Source: an uncultured Desulfuromonadales bacterium
Lineage (GTDB): Bacteria > Desulfobacterota > Desulfuromonadia > Geobacterales > Pseudopelobacteraceae
Assembly: GCA_903868145.1 (NCBI GenBank)
Contig: CAIPTY010000046.1
Location: 26,213 to 90,212, forward strand
Length of the DNA stretch: 64,000 nt
Direction: 5' to 3'
Positions 42,282-50,865 of this stretch are shown here, one piece after another. Both the position numbers and the translations under genes were made by a program. The notes under the pieces are model-generated. The model was not told the DNA's origin, did no database searches, and saw only the letters and a program-made list of their open reading frames with translations. Numbering within the stretch: position 1 is the stretch's first letter; the number at the start of each line of letters is the position of its first letter.

Positions 42282-44525
42282 TCATCCTTTTGTCGTATGG
42301 GTAAACACGCCATCCCATTCGGGTGGAGGCGGCTGCTGCCGGTAATGCTCGATGCGTTCCAGATACAGCCGGAAGAGTTTCGCTTCAGGCTTCATCTTCA
42401 GCAGATCGTGCAGGTGTTCGACCGATTCATCCCACTCCCTAGCCAGGTAGTGGCTGTACACATGGCCGAACGCCTCCTGTTCCTCCAGCATGGCCGGATC
42501 AAGTTTGCCCTGTCGCCCCAGCGGTTCAAAGATGGCAACCGGCTCATTGCGCCCCTTGACGCGCACCCTGTCCAGTTCCCTGAACACGATGCCCGGCAGA
42601 CGGGAGCAGGTATCCCCACCCACGAGGATATCGGCGCCATACTGCCTCGTCAGCCCCTCAAGGCGGGCTCCCAGATTGACCGCATCCCCCATGACCGTAT
42701 AGGCCATGCGGAACTTTGAGCCCATGTTCCCCACGTTCATGACACCGGTATTGACCCCGATCCCCAGACGAAGCTCGGGCCACCCCTTCCGGGTAAAAGC
42801 CTCGCGCAGCCGGACGGCCCGCGCCTGCATCTCCATGGCCGCCATCACCCCGTTTTCAGCATGGTCGGGATCGTCCAGAGGTGCGCCCCAGAAGGCCATG
42901 ATGGCGTCGCCGATGTACTTGTCGATGGTGCCGCCGTACTTCTGGATCACCTCGGTCATGGCGGTGAGGTATTCGTTCATCAGCGCGGACAGATCGGCCG
43001 CTGAGAGCTGCTCAGATATGGCGGTGAAACCGCAGACATCGGAGAACAGCACCGTCATTTCAAGGCTTCGGCTCTGCATGGTGAAGCGATCCGGCTCCTG
43101 GCTCATCTTCTCCACCAGCTCCGGGTGGACATACTGGCCGAACAGGCCGGTGATCTGGTGTTTGGAACGGGCTTCAAGCAGGAATCCGTAGGACATGTTG
43201 ACCACGAACAGGATGATCGGGAGCGCAAGGGAACTGGCCAGGGGCAATACCAGATTTTCCTGCCACACGGCGGCATTGAGCAGGCAGATTCCCGCCAGCA
43301 TGGCGATGGAGAGGATGATCGATTTCGTGGGGGAAAAGATCGGCAGCAGGAAGGAGAGGAGCACCCCGCAGACCAGCAGGATCAGTATCTCCGCGCCCAG
43401 CATGTAGGCAGGGCTGTGTTTGATGTTCTGATCCAGGATGCCCGCGATCATGTTGGCGTGGATCTCCACGCCGGGATACACGGAGTCCACGGGAGTGGAA
43501 CGCATGTCCATAAGCCCCTGGGCGGTGGTGCCAACCAGCACGATGGCTCCTTCCAGGTGCTCTTTCTTGACGCGGCCGTTGATGACATCGGTGGCGGAAA
43601 CGTACCTGAAGCTGCCGCGCTGTCCGCGATAGGGAACCAGCGCCGTCACCTGGTCGTCAACCGGGATCTTCATATCGCTGATGCCGAGCCATTCGACCTT
43701 GCGATAGTTTCCTTCCTTTTTCCCCTCGGGAAATCCGACCGTCAGCGGCGGCGAACCGAGCAGCGCCCGCACGACGGCAATGGAGAAGGCCTCGTAGTAG
43801 CTTCCCTTGTATTCTATCAGCGCCGGAACCCTGCGGCAAACGCCGTCAGAATCCACAAAGGGGTTGAAGTGTCCCGCGACCGGCGTCATCTGCTGGAGTT
43901 CCGGCAGGTTTGCGCCGTAGCCGGTCATCTTGACGTACGATGCCCCGGAACCGGCCATGTCGGCTGCGGTAAAGACGGGAGGCGGCAACTGCCCATTGGT
44001 GCGGATCTTGTCCCCTTCGGAATCGGTGAAGTAATAGCCGAGAACCACCTGGCGCCCCTTGATGCTTTTGGCAAAAATGGCGTCATAGTCGAGTTTATCG
44101 CGCACCGCAGCCAGGGAACTGCGGAACTGTTCATCATCTTTCAGCACCTCCCGACCCAGGCGCTCCAGGACCTTCAACCCGGAGCTTTCATCCTTTTCGG
44201 CGAAGATGACGTCATACCCCACCACCGCAACACCGTATTCGTCGAACAGGCGATCCATCATCTGCGCCAGACGGTTTCTCCCCCAGGGCCATCTTCCTTC
44301 GGCAGCCAGGCTCTTCTCGTCGATGTCCACGATGACGATCCTGCTATCGATGCTGTCCTTCATGGAGAGGTTGATACGGAGGTCGTACAGAATGGCTTCA
44401 AGACGGCTCGTGAACTTCAGGTTGGCTACGCCGGAGGCATTGAGGATGAAGAGTGAGGTGAGAAAAAGGCCGAGGACAACCCTCAGCATGAAGCGGCGAA
44501 ACAGTTGCGCTACTCTGGTAAACAC
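42282..44525 (-). CDS. CHASE2-domain class III nucleotide cyclase
   Basis: This 747-residue protein has an N-terminal helix (about 12-32), a periplasmic CHASE2 sensor domain (about 40-340; RIVIVDIDEKSLAAEGRWPWGRNRLAQMMDRL), three further membrane helices (about 355-440) and a cytoplasmic class III cyclase domain. Metal-binding aspartates are visible in TVLFSDVCGFTAISEQ and DKYIGDAIMAFWGAP; the transition-state region is VMGDAVNLGARLEGLT. It should make cAMP or cGMP in response to an external signal. The start is GTG 44525 with GGAGG five bases upstream. The cyclic-nucleotide-binding protein gene lies directly upstream on the same strand. Confidence 0.93.
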   Translation of the reverse strand: MFTRVAQLFRRFMLRVVLGLFLTSLFILNASGVANLKFTSRLEAILYDLRINLSMKDSIDSRIVIVDIDEKSLAAEGRWPWGRNRLAQMMDRLFDEYGVAVVGYDVIFAEKDESSGLKVLERLGREVLKDDEQFRSSLAAVRDKLDYDAIFAKSIKGRQVVLGYYFTDSEGDKIRTNGQLPPPVFTAADMAGSGASYVKMTGYGANLPELQQMTPVAGHFNPFVDSDGVCRRVPALIEYKGSYYEAFSIAVVRALLGSPPLTVGFPEGKKEGNYRKVEWLGISDMKIPVDDQVTALVPYRGQRGSFRYVSATDVINGRVKKEHLEGAIVLVGTTAQGLMDMRSTPVDSVYPGVEIHANMIAGILDQNIKHSPAYMLGAEILILLVCGVLLSFLLPIFSPTKSIILSIAMLAGICLLNAAVWQENLVLPLASSLALPIILFVVNMSYGFLLEARSKHQITGLFGQYVHPELVEKMSQEPDRFTMQSRSLEMTVLFSDVCGFTAISEQLSAADLSALMNEYLTAMTEVIQKYGGTIDKYIGDAIMAFWGAPLDDPDHAENGVMAAMEMQARAVRLREAFTRKGWPELRLGIGVNTGVMNVGNMGSKFRMAYTVMGDAVNLGARLEGLTRQYGADILVGGDTCSRLPGIVFRELDRVRVKGRNEPVAIFEPLGRQGKLDPAMLEEQEAFGHVYSHYLAREWDESVEHLHDLLKMKPEAKLFRLYLERIEHYRQQPPPPEWDGVFTHTTKG

Positions 44526-44564
44526 GAAGACCTCCGCTGTATCCTGAAAACCCTGATGTTTTCT

Positions 44565-45779
44565 TTAAAACACGGCGCTTTTCGGCTCTGTTTCAGAAAG
44601 ACCGGATGGGCGGGCGGATGACACCGTAAGCACCGAATAGAGACGCTCCATCTCGGTGACAATTCCGGCGAATGCCCGCTGATAGGCGGCTCCGATGGAA
44701 TACTGCATCAGGTAGTGAAGGGGAACGACCCATTCGGGGATCATCAGAAACGGCCCCTGGATCCTGTCCAGAATGATATTCATGGCCTCAACATTGTCGG
44801 CGTCATAGAAGGGGCGTTTGCCCATCACATGCCGCAGGTCGTCGTACCGTTTGCACTCGAATGCGGAGCGCCCCATCATCTCGCAGAACGGATTGAAAGG
44901 GGCACCGGGGGTAAATCCGGTCTGCTCCCGCCCCGGGTCGAGCACCTTCCAGACCTGGGGCGAATAGTTGGCATCGCAGGGGTACCAGGTATCGCCGATC
45001 TTTATGACGGCAAAGAAATGCTTCACCCGCGGTTCAAGCGCCATGATGTGGTGGTACCCTTCAGGTATGATCGGCTTGAGATACTCGGGAGGGAGCTCGA
45101 TTTCACCGAAGGCGGCATCGAGCTCGCAGGCGCGCAGCAGGGCTACCTGCAGGTTGGTCTTGGTGGTGCACATCCCGAAACCGAGCTGCAGGGTGCGGGA
45201 CGCCCTGACGTTCCAGAAACCGATACGGTACGGGATGTACCGGATAAACTCCGAAATGTTATGGACGGTTTCCCAGGAATCCATCCCCGCCAGTGATTCC
45301 ACGATATGCTGGATGAGCGGATGCTGGTGATCGCAATGATTTTCCTTCAGCTCTTTGAGGGGGGGGTACGGTTCCTGAAGCTTGTTCAGCCGGATCCGGG
45401 CATGGGGCGCCAATCCGATAAAAAACCGCGTCAACAGTTCCATCCGTTCATCGTCCATGCGGCTGGAGATGACCCGGCGATCCAGTTGCCACAGGGTACA
45501 TCCCTGCGTACCGGCACGGGCGGTGGTTGTCCGAGGGGTGCGCAGAATAAAGCCGATCTCCCCCAGAATATCTCCCGGGCCAAGCCAGACAACCGGCAGA
45601 TCCTGACCCGGCTTGTAGAGATTGACATCCCCGCGAATGATGACATTCATGGTGCTGGAAGGCTCGCCGGTGCGGAACAGATGTTCTCCGGGAGCAAGCT
45701 CGAGCGGTTGTCCGAGAACCTGGAGCCGGGCCAGATAATCCGGCTTGAGAACAACCGAGAGTTTTGAATGCGAAAGCAT
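44565..45779 (-). CDS. Cyclic-nucleotide-binding protein with transglutaminase-like domain
   Basis: This 404-residue protein has an N-terminal cNMP-binding domain (about 10-125) with the phosphate-binding cassette PGDILGEIGFILRTPRTTTA, including the ligand-contacting Arg. A papain/transglutaminase-like domain (about 165-330) has Cys in GFGMCTTKTNLQVALLRA, His in VKHFFAVIKIGDTWYP and Asp in CDANYSP, a plausible triad. The C-terminal 90 residues are unassigned. There is no signal peptide, so it is cytoplasmic. AGAGGAGG precedes ATG 45779. It heads the cluster, just upstream of the cyclase, so its cNMP domain is probably gated by that cyclase's product. Confidence 0.82.
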   Translation of the reverse strand: MLSHSKLSVVLKPDYLARLQVLGQPLELAPGEHLFRTGEPSSTMNVIIRGDVNLYKPGQDLPVVWLGPGDILGEIGFILRTPRTTTARAGTQGCTLWQLDRRVISSRMDDERMELLTRFFIGLAPHARIRLNKLQEPYPPLKELKENHCDHQHPLIQHIVESLAGMDSWETVHNISEFIRYIPYRIGFWNVRASRTLQLGFGMCTTKTNLQVALLRACELDAAFGEIELPPEYLKPIIPEGYHHIMALEPRVKHFFAVIKIGDTWYPCDANYSPQVWKVLDPGREQTGFTPGAPFNPFCEMMGRSAFECKRYDDLRHVMGKRPFYDADNVEAMNIILDRIQGPFLMIPEWVVPLHYLMQYSIGAAYQRAFAGIVTEMERLYSVLTVSSARPSGLSETEPKSAVF

Positions 45780-45907
45780 GAAGCCTCCTCTGGACAACTG
45801 GCTCTTGATCGGGCTTTTCGATCTATCGGCGCACTGTAATACTGTCAACCGCTGAATGCAATACGGAATTGTCGTGAAGCTCACTTGCCTTCACACATTC
45901 TGATGGT

Positions 45908-47683
45908 ATGCTTGATGACATGAATAACCCGGATGCCCTGATAGAGATTCTGCATGCCCGTCAACAGGAACGCGGCTGGCTGGACACGCCCCTGCTGGCT
46001 CAACTGGCGGGAGAGCTGAAGCTGCCCCCCAGCCTGGTGTACGGTGTCGCTTCGTTCTATCACGCCTTCCGGCTGCATCCACGGGGGACAAATCACTGCA
46101 CGGTCTGCATCGGCACATCCTGTCATATCGCAGGGGGTTCCCGGATCATGGGTGAGCTGGAAAAAAAGTTCAACCTCACCTGCGGATCGACTGCGTCGGA
46201 CGGCAGCCTCTCCCTGGAACGGGTCGGCTGCCTGGGGCTCTGCGGCATGGCTCCGCTGATTAAAATTGAAGGCGGCGGCACGACGGCAAAGCTTCATGCC
46301 CGCCTTTCGCCTGAGCGGGCAATCGGATTCGTTCAGTCTGCCGTGAGCGGCGAAAACGTCAGGGGTGATGATGTCTTTCCGGTTCCCGTGTTCGGACCGG
46401 ACAGTTCGCGCATCGTCCTGTCGAACTGCGGAGTAATCGACCCGGAAAGTCTCGAAAGCGCCCGACAGGCGGGCGCATACAGCATCATGGCAGACGTTGT
46501 GAGGGACGTGCCCCCGGAAGAGGTCTGCCGCCGGATCACATCCAGCGGTCTGCGGGGACGGGGCGGCGGCGGCTGGGCGACCGGCAGAAAGTGGGATCTG
46601 GTCAGGCGTGCACCGGGCAGGCGCAAATTTGTGGTCGCCAACGGCGACGAGGGTGATCCGGGAGCCTTCATGGATCGGACGCTGATGGAGTCAGATCCGC
46701 ACCGGATTCTGGAAGGGATGGCCATTGCCGGCTATGCCGTTGGAGCCCGACTCGGCTATCTGTATGTGCGCGGTGAATATCCGCTGGCTGCCAGCCGCCT
46801 GCGGACGGCGATCAGCCAGGCCGAAGCCGCCGGGTTCCTGGGAAAAAACATATTCGGCAGCGGTTTCAGCTTCACCGTCCGTATCCGTATCGGCGCGGGC
46901 GCCTTTGTCTGCGGCGAAGAGACCGCCCTGATGGCCTCCATCATGGGCAGGCGCGGACAGCCGGTCATCCGCCCGCCCTACCCTGCCCAGCGTGGCCTGT
47001 GGGGGGCTTCGACCCTGATCAACAATGTCGAGACCTTCGGCAGCATCGCGGCCATACTCCGAAACGGTGCGGACTGGTTCAGATCCATTGGCACACCGGG
47101 GAACAGCGGCACCAAGGTATTTTCCATCTCCGGCGATGTCGCCAGGGTCGGCGTCATTGAGGTGCCGCTGGGAACCACCCTGCGGGAAATTCTCGAACTG
47201 GCCGGCGGCGTCACCAACGGCACACTCAAGGCCGCCCAGACCGGCGGCGCTGGTGGCGGCTGCATCCCCGCCAGCGCTATGGATCTGCCGATCGATTATG
47301 ATTCACTCAAACCGTTGGGAAGCATGGCAGGTTCCGGCGGCATGGTGGTAATCAGCGACCGGCGCTGCATGGTTGATGTGGCGCGTTTCTTCATGCGCTT
47401 CTGCCGGGACGAGAGCTGCGGAAAGTGTACCCCCTGCCGGACCGGCACGCAGCAGGCCGTCAGGCTCCTCGATGCCATCTGCAACGGCTCCGCTGCGGAA
47501 ACCGATCTCGATCAACTGGAGGAACTCTGCCACCTGATGCAGGAGACCAGTCTGTGCGGGCTCGGCATGTCAGCGCCCAACCCGGTGCTAAGTACCCTGC
47601 GCTGGTATCGCGCAGAGTATCTGGCTCATGTCAGGGATGGGCACTGTCCGGCAGGAGTCTGTTTCCCGGAAAATTCAGCATGA
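45908..47683 (+). CDS. hoxF: HoxE-HoxF fusion, NAD(H) diaphorase subunit of Hox-type hydrogenase
   Basis: This 591-residue protein fuses a NuoE/HoxE thioredoxin-like [2Fe-2S] domain (Cys 67, 72, 108, 112) to a NuoF/HoxF domain. The latter has the FMN/NADH site (GLRGRGGGGWATGRKW, then NGDEGDPGAFMDR) and a C-terminal [4Fe-4S] motif (ESCGKCTPCRTGT with SLCGLG). It passes electrons between NAD(H) and the iron-sulfur chain of HoxU. No good ribosome binding site precedes ATG 45908; ATG 45920 is an alternative. It diverges from the cNMP/transglutaminase gene, and its stop overlaps hoxU. Confidence 0.9.
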   Translation: MLDDMNNPDALIEILHARQQERGWLDTPLLAQLAGELKLPPSLVYGVASFYHAFRLHPRGTNHCTVCIGTSCHIAGGSRIMGELEKKFNLTCGSTASDGSLSLERVGCLGLCGMAPLIKIEGGGTTAKLHARLSPERAIGFVQSAVSGENVRGDDVFPVPVFGPDSSRIVLSNCGVIDPESLESARQAGAYSIMADVVRDVPPEEVCRRITSSGLRGRGGGGWATGRKWDLVRRAPGRRKFVVANGDEGDPGAFMDRTLMESDPHRILEGMAIAGYAVGARLGYLYVRGEYPLAASRLRTAISQAEAAGFLGKNIFGSGFSFTVRIRIGAGAFVCGEETALMASIMGRRGQPVIRPPYPAQRGLWGASTLINNVETFGSIAAILRNGADWFRSIGTPGNSGTKVFSISGDVARVGVIEVPLGTTLREILELAGGVTNGTLKAAQTGGAGGGCIPASAMDLPIDYDSLKPLGSMAGSGGMVVISDRRCMVDVARFFMRFCRDESCGKCTPCRTGTQQAVRLLDAICNGSAAETDLDQLEELCHLMQETSLCGLGMSAPNPVLSTLRWYRAEYLAHVRDGHCPAGVCFPENSA

Positions 47684-48381
47684 AACGGATTACCCTGACA
47701 ATAGACGGCTCCAGCATTTCCGGGCCACCGGGACAGACGCTGCTGCAGGTGGCACGGAAGCAGGGGATTGACATACCGACCCTCTGCAACCTCCCCGGCC
47801 TCCATCCCCAGGGAGCCTGCCGGATCTGTATTGTGGAGGTGGAGGGTCACCCGCGCCCCCTGCCCGCATGCGTCACCATCGCGGAAGCGGGGATGTGCGT
47901 CACAACGGATTCACCCCGCCTGACAACAGCCCGCAGGATGCTGCTGGAACTGCTTCTGGCGGAACGCAATCACCAATGCCCGGTCTGCGTAATGAACAGC
48001 GCCTGCGAACTGCAGGCTCTGGCACGGCGATTGGGCATCGACCATGTGCGCTACGGCTTCATCTCGCCCCGACTGACGGTGGATATTACTCACGAGCGCT
48101 TCGGCATCGATCACAACCGCTGTGTGCTCTGTCGCCGCTGCGTTCGAACCTGTGACGAGGTTGAGGGGGCGCACACCTGGGATGTCGGGTACCGGGGCGC
48201 TGCCAGCCGGATCATCTGTGACCTGGCCCAGCCGTGGGGGACAAGCGAGAGCTGCACGGGCTGCGGAAAATGCGTTCAGGCCTGCCCCACAGGTGCGCTG
48301 TTCGAGAAGGGCGTCAAACCACCGGAAAAAGGGAACTCCCGTTTTGACGAATTGCTTGAGTGGAGAGAGGGGAAGCGATGA
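47680..48381 (+). CDS. hoxU: Hox-type hydrogenase diaphorase small subunit HoxU
   Basis: This 233-residue protein has an N-terminal plant-type [2Fe-2S] domain (Cys 36, 47, 50, 64), a NuoG-like Cys-rich segment (HQCPVCVMNSACELQ) and two ferredoxin-type [4Fe-4S] motifs (CVLCRRCVRTC and CTGCGKCVQACPTGAL). It wires HoxEF to the hydrogenase dimer HoxYH. The frame is open far upstream, but ATG 47680 overlaps the hoxF stop. Its stop overlaps hoxY. Confidence 0.93.
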   Translation: MKRITLTIDGSSISGPPGQTLLQVARKQGIDIPTLCNLPGLHPQGACRICIVEVEGHPRPLPACVTIAEAGMCVTTDSPRLTTARRMLLELLLAERNHQCPVCVMNSACELQALARRLGIDHVRYGFISPRLTVDITHERFGIDHNRCVLCRRCVRTCDEVEGAHTWDVGYRGAASRIICDLAQPWGTSESCTGCGKCVQACPTGALFEKGVKPPEKGNSRFDELLEWREGKR

Positions 48382-48860
48382 GACGCGCGAGGATTGCCAC
48401 CGTCTGGCTGTCCGGCTGTTCCGGCTGCCATATCAGCCTGCTCAACCTCCACGGCAGTTTGCTGGATCTGCTCACCCAACACGACCTGGTCTATTCCCCG
48501 CTGATGGACATCAAGGAATATCCCCGCGGGGTCGATATTGTGCTGGTCGAGGGAGCCGTGGCCAACCGTGAAAACCGGGAAATGGCCGCGATCATACGGG
48601 AAAGGTCGGGGGTCATGGTCAGCCTGGGTGATTGCGCGGTGAACGGCAACGTGTCCGGCCTGCGTAATCCGCTGGACTATTCAGGGGTTATGCGTGCCTG
48701 CTACGGTGAGGGGGGGGAGCCGGAGGCGGGAACGGTGGAGCAGCTGGCGAAGGTCATGCCGCTGCATCAGGTTGTCGGGGTGGATGCCTTCATTCCCGGT
48801 TGTCCCCCCGAACCGCTCCTGATCATGCAGAAACTGGAGCAGCTCCTGAATTCCGGGTGA
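48378..48860 (+). CDS. hoxY: NiFe-hydrogenase small subunit HoxY
   Basis: This 160-residue protein has the four cluster cysteines of HoxY: Cys 14 and Cys 17 (SGCSGCH), Cys 86 (GDCAVNGN) and Cys 142 (PGCPPEP). They hold the proximal [4Fe-4S] cluster next to the NiFe site in HoxH. ATG 48378 overlaps the hoxU stop. The large subunit gene hoxH normally follows directly, but an Rrf2 regulator in the opposite direction follows instead. Confidence 0.92.
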   Translation: MRRARIATVWLSGCSGCHISLLNLHGSLLDLLTQHDLVYSPLMDIKEYPRGVDIVLVEGAVANRENREMAAIIRERSGVMVSLGDCAVNGNVSGLRNPLDYSGVMRACYGEGGEPEAGTVEQLAKVMPLHQVVGVDAFIPGCPPEPLLIMQKLEQLLNSG

Positions 48861-48882
48861 GTGCGGTTATGGGAAAGCTGAA

Positions 48883-49359
48883 TCAGATATAGTACATGAG
48901 CCGGGGATCCAGCTCCTTCTTGAGTCCCATGTCCATTCCGCGTTGGCACAGGGTCTGGAGAGTTATGCCGCCGAACAGTTCGTTCAGCACGTTGTTGGCC
49001 TCTTCCCAGACGGACTGCGTGACGCACTGCCCCTCAAAGGGGCATTCTCCCTTCCGCTTGCGCTTGCCCGGCGACACTCCGGCGCAATCCACCAGCAGGA
49101 CATCCTGTTCAGTGGCGTTCAGAATCTCAAGAACCGTGATCTCCTTGGGGGTTCTTGACAGGCAGTATCCCCCCTGCGGACCGCGCTTACTCGTGAGAAT
49201 ACCTGCCCGCTTGAGGCTCTGGAAGATCTGCTCCAGATAGCGGGGAGAGATCTGCTGCCGACGGGATATGTCCTGAATCTGGCCCGGCTTGTCACCACAG
49301 TTGTAGGCTATGTCAAAAAGGGCGCGCAGGCCGTAACGGCTTCTCGTAGAAAGACGCAT
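48883..49359 (-). CDS. Rrf2/IscR-family transcription regulator
   Basis: This 158-residue protein has a winged-helix N-terminus (MRLSTRSRYGLRALFDIAYN, ISPRYLEQIFQSLKRAGILTSKRGPQGGYCLSR) and three cysteines spaced like IscR (CAGVSPG, then ECPFEGQC near 104-110). It may sense Fe-S cluster status or redox. The start has GGAGGAG upstream. It is convergent with hoxY, and it may control iron-sulfur or hydrogenase genes, though this is only positional inference. Confidence 0.9.
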   Translation of the reverse strand: MRLSTRSRYGLRALFDIAYNCGDKPGQIQDISRRQQISPRYLEQIFQSLKRAGILTSKRGPQGGYCLSRTPKEITVLEILNATEQDVLLVDCAGVSPGKRKRKGECPFEGQCVTQSVWEEANNVLNELFGGITLQTLCQRGMDMGLKKELDPRLMYYI

Positions 49360-49384
49360 TTCTCCTCCGGATTATGGGATATTC

Positions 49385-49423
49385 ACATGAGAAACATGTA
49401 CGGTAGCACATTGATATTGTCAA
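49385..49423 (-). promoter_or_regulatory. Promoter and candidate operator of Rrf2 gene
   Basis: On the minus strand, TTGACA (49423-49418), 17 bases, then TACATG form a promoter. The inverted repeat ACATG-N5-CATGT at 49385-49399 overlaps the -10 element, an arrangement that suits autorepression by the encoded regulator. Confidence 0.45.
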
Positions 49424-49456
49424 CAAAAAACACCGGTTATTCCTTCAGAAGTCGAC

Positions 49457-50185
49457 TCATGGCGAGAGTGCCCGGGCGACCGTGACAACCGAAACCCTGG
49501 ACGCCCCGGCCGATTTCAGCACCTTGGCACACTCATCGACGGTGCTGCCGGTCGTCAGCACATCATCCACCAGCAACACGCTGCGCCCTTCAAGCGTTGA
49601 CGATTCACGGATCGAAAACGCTCCCGTCACATTTGTTCTCCGCTCTGCGGCAGCCAGGTTCACCTGCGGTTCAGTCCAGCGTATACGCCTCAGATTATCC
49701 CTGACCAGCGGGATCCGGGTGCGCCGTGAAAAAATCTCACCCAGAAGAATCGCCTGATTGAATCCGCGACTGCGCAACCGTGTTCGATGCAGCGGAACCG
49801 GCATGATCAAGTCGGCTGAAACAGACGTGATGAATTCGGAGAGACCCCCGGCAGTCAATAGCCCCAGGGGCCGCCGCAGATGGGTCTTGTTGTGATATTT
49901 GAATGCATGGATCATGTCCCGGCACGGCCCTTCATAGACAAAGGCCGCCCGCGCCGCATCAAAATGCGGGCGATCCCGGATACAGGCGCCGCAGATATGA
50001 TCGTCGCCCACCCCCGCAAAAGGAATCCCGCACCGTGAGCAGAGCGGTGCGACGATCAGAGGCATTTTCTTCCGGCAGGACGGGCAGACATGCACATCGT
50101 CGGCATTCGGGATGAAGGAACGGCAAACATGGCAGAGCGGGGGAAAAATGCAGTCAAGCAGGGAAACGAGGAACGGCTTCAGCAT
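49457..50185 (-). CDS. ComF-family phosphoribosyltransferase-like protein
   Basis: This 242-residue protein has an N-terminal zinc finger with paired cysteines (CHVCRSF, CPSCRKK, CSRCGIPF, ICGACIRD). A phosphoribosyltransferase domain ends in the PRPP-binding motif VLLVDDVLTTGSTVDEC near residue 205. ComF proteins are tied to DNA uptake and fork or recombination work in naturally competent bacteria, but the family is universal and the biochemical role is unsettled. It lies 6 bases after the LUD-domain gene on the same strand. Confidence 0.9.
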   Translation of the reverse strand: MLKPFLVSLLDCIFPPLCHVCRSFIPNADDVHVCPSCRKKMPLIVAPLCSRCGIPFAGVGDDHICGACIRDRPHFDAARAAFVYEGPCRDMIHAFKYHNKTHLRRPLGLLTAGGLSEFITSVSADLIMPVPLHRTRLRSRGFNQAILLGEIFSRRTRIPLVRDNLRRIRWTEPQVNLAAAERRTNVTGAFSIRESSTLEGRSVLLVDDVLTTGSTVDECAKVLKSAGASRVSVVTVARALSP

Positions 50186-50191
50186 CCCGGC

Positions 50192-50845
50192 TCAGAATCC
50201 GAGATCCGCATTGACCACCAGCACCCGCACATCCGTGAAACGCGGCTTCCGCTCAATGATGGTCGTCACGCGGCAGAGGCGATCGGGTGAATTGCAGTCA
50301 CTGCAAAAACCGGTGCTGGCGCAGGGGGTGTTGAAGTTGAGACGTTTTGAATTCGGGGGTGTAGCCCAGTTTTTGACACGCTCGATGGCATCCTGCACCG
50401 AGCCGTCAACCAGCTTGTTGCGGCCTGCGACCACAATCACGGTGCGCGGGCCGAAGAACATGGCGGCGACCCGGTTGCCGGTGGCGTCAATGTTGATCAG
50501 CTCACCGGACAGGGTCACGGCGTTGCTGCCCGACAGAAACAGGTCGCAGGTCAGCTGACGACGCATGATGTCCATCTTCTCGTCACGGGAGAGAGCCGGG
50601 CTGCTGTGATTCAGGATTTCCTTGCCCATCTTCCGCAGGTGAGACTCGACCTCCAGACCGGCAATCGACATGGAGCCGCCAAAACCGACGCTGGAGGCTT
50701 CTTCCGCCTCTGCGGCAATATAGTCGAAGGCCTGCTGCGGCGAGGGGCAGTATACTGCGACAAAACCGTTCCGCCCCAGTGATTCAACCGCCTTCAGGCA
50801 TTTTTTTTCGTGCGCCCAACTGACAAGATCCTCTGTCAATCCCAT
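50192..50845 (-). CDS. LUD-domain protein (LutC/YkgG-like, DUF162)
   Basis: This 217-residue protein covers the LUD fold: SSVGFGGSMSIAGLEVESHLRKMG, RRQLTCDLFLSGSNAVTLSGELINIDATGNRVAAMFFGP and CASTGFCSDCNSPDRLCRVTTIIERKP. LUD proteins occur in lactate oxidation complexes (LutABC) and elsewhere; there are no lutA/lutB genes here, so the substrate is unknown. The four cysteines in the C-terminal CSDCNSPDRLC segment are notable. It probably forms an operon with the comF and cyclophilin genes. Confidence 0.88.
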   Translation of the reverse strand: MGLTEDLVSWAHEKKCLKAVESLGRNGFVAVYCPSPQQAFDYIAAEAEEASSVGFGGSMSIAGLEVESHLRKMGKEILNHSSPALSRDEKMDIMRRQLTCDLFLSGSNAVTLSGELINIDATGNRVAAMFFGPRTVIVVAGRNKLVDGSVQDAIERVKNWATPPNSKRLNFNTPCASTGFCSDCNSPDRLCRVTTIIERKPRFTDVRVLVVNADLGF

Positions 50846-50865
50846 TATGGCACCTCGCAGTTTTA

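Noticed and set aside
43125..44456. Long forward open frame (443 codons) opposite the CHASE2 cyclase gene
   Set aside because: The reverse-strand protein has all cyclase motifs and a good ribosome binding site; the forward frame resembles nothing.
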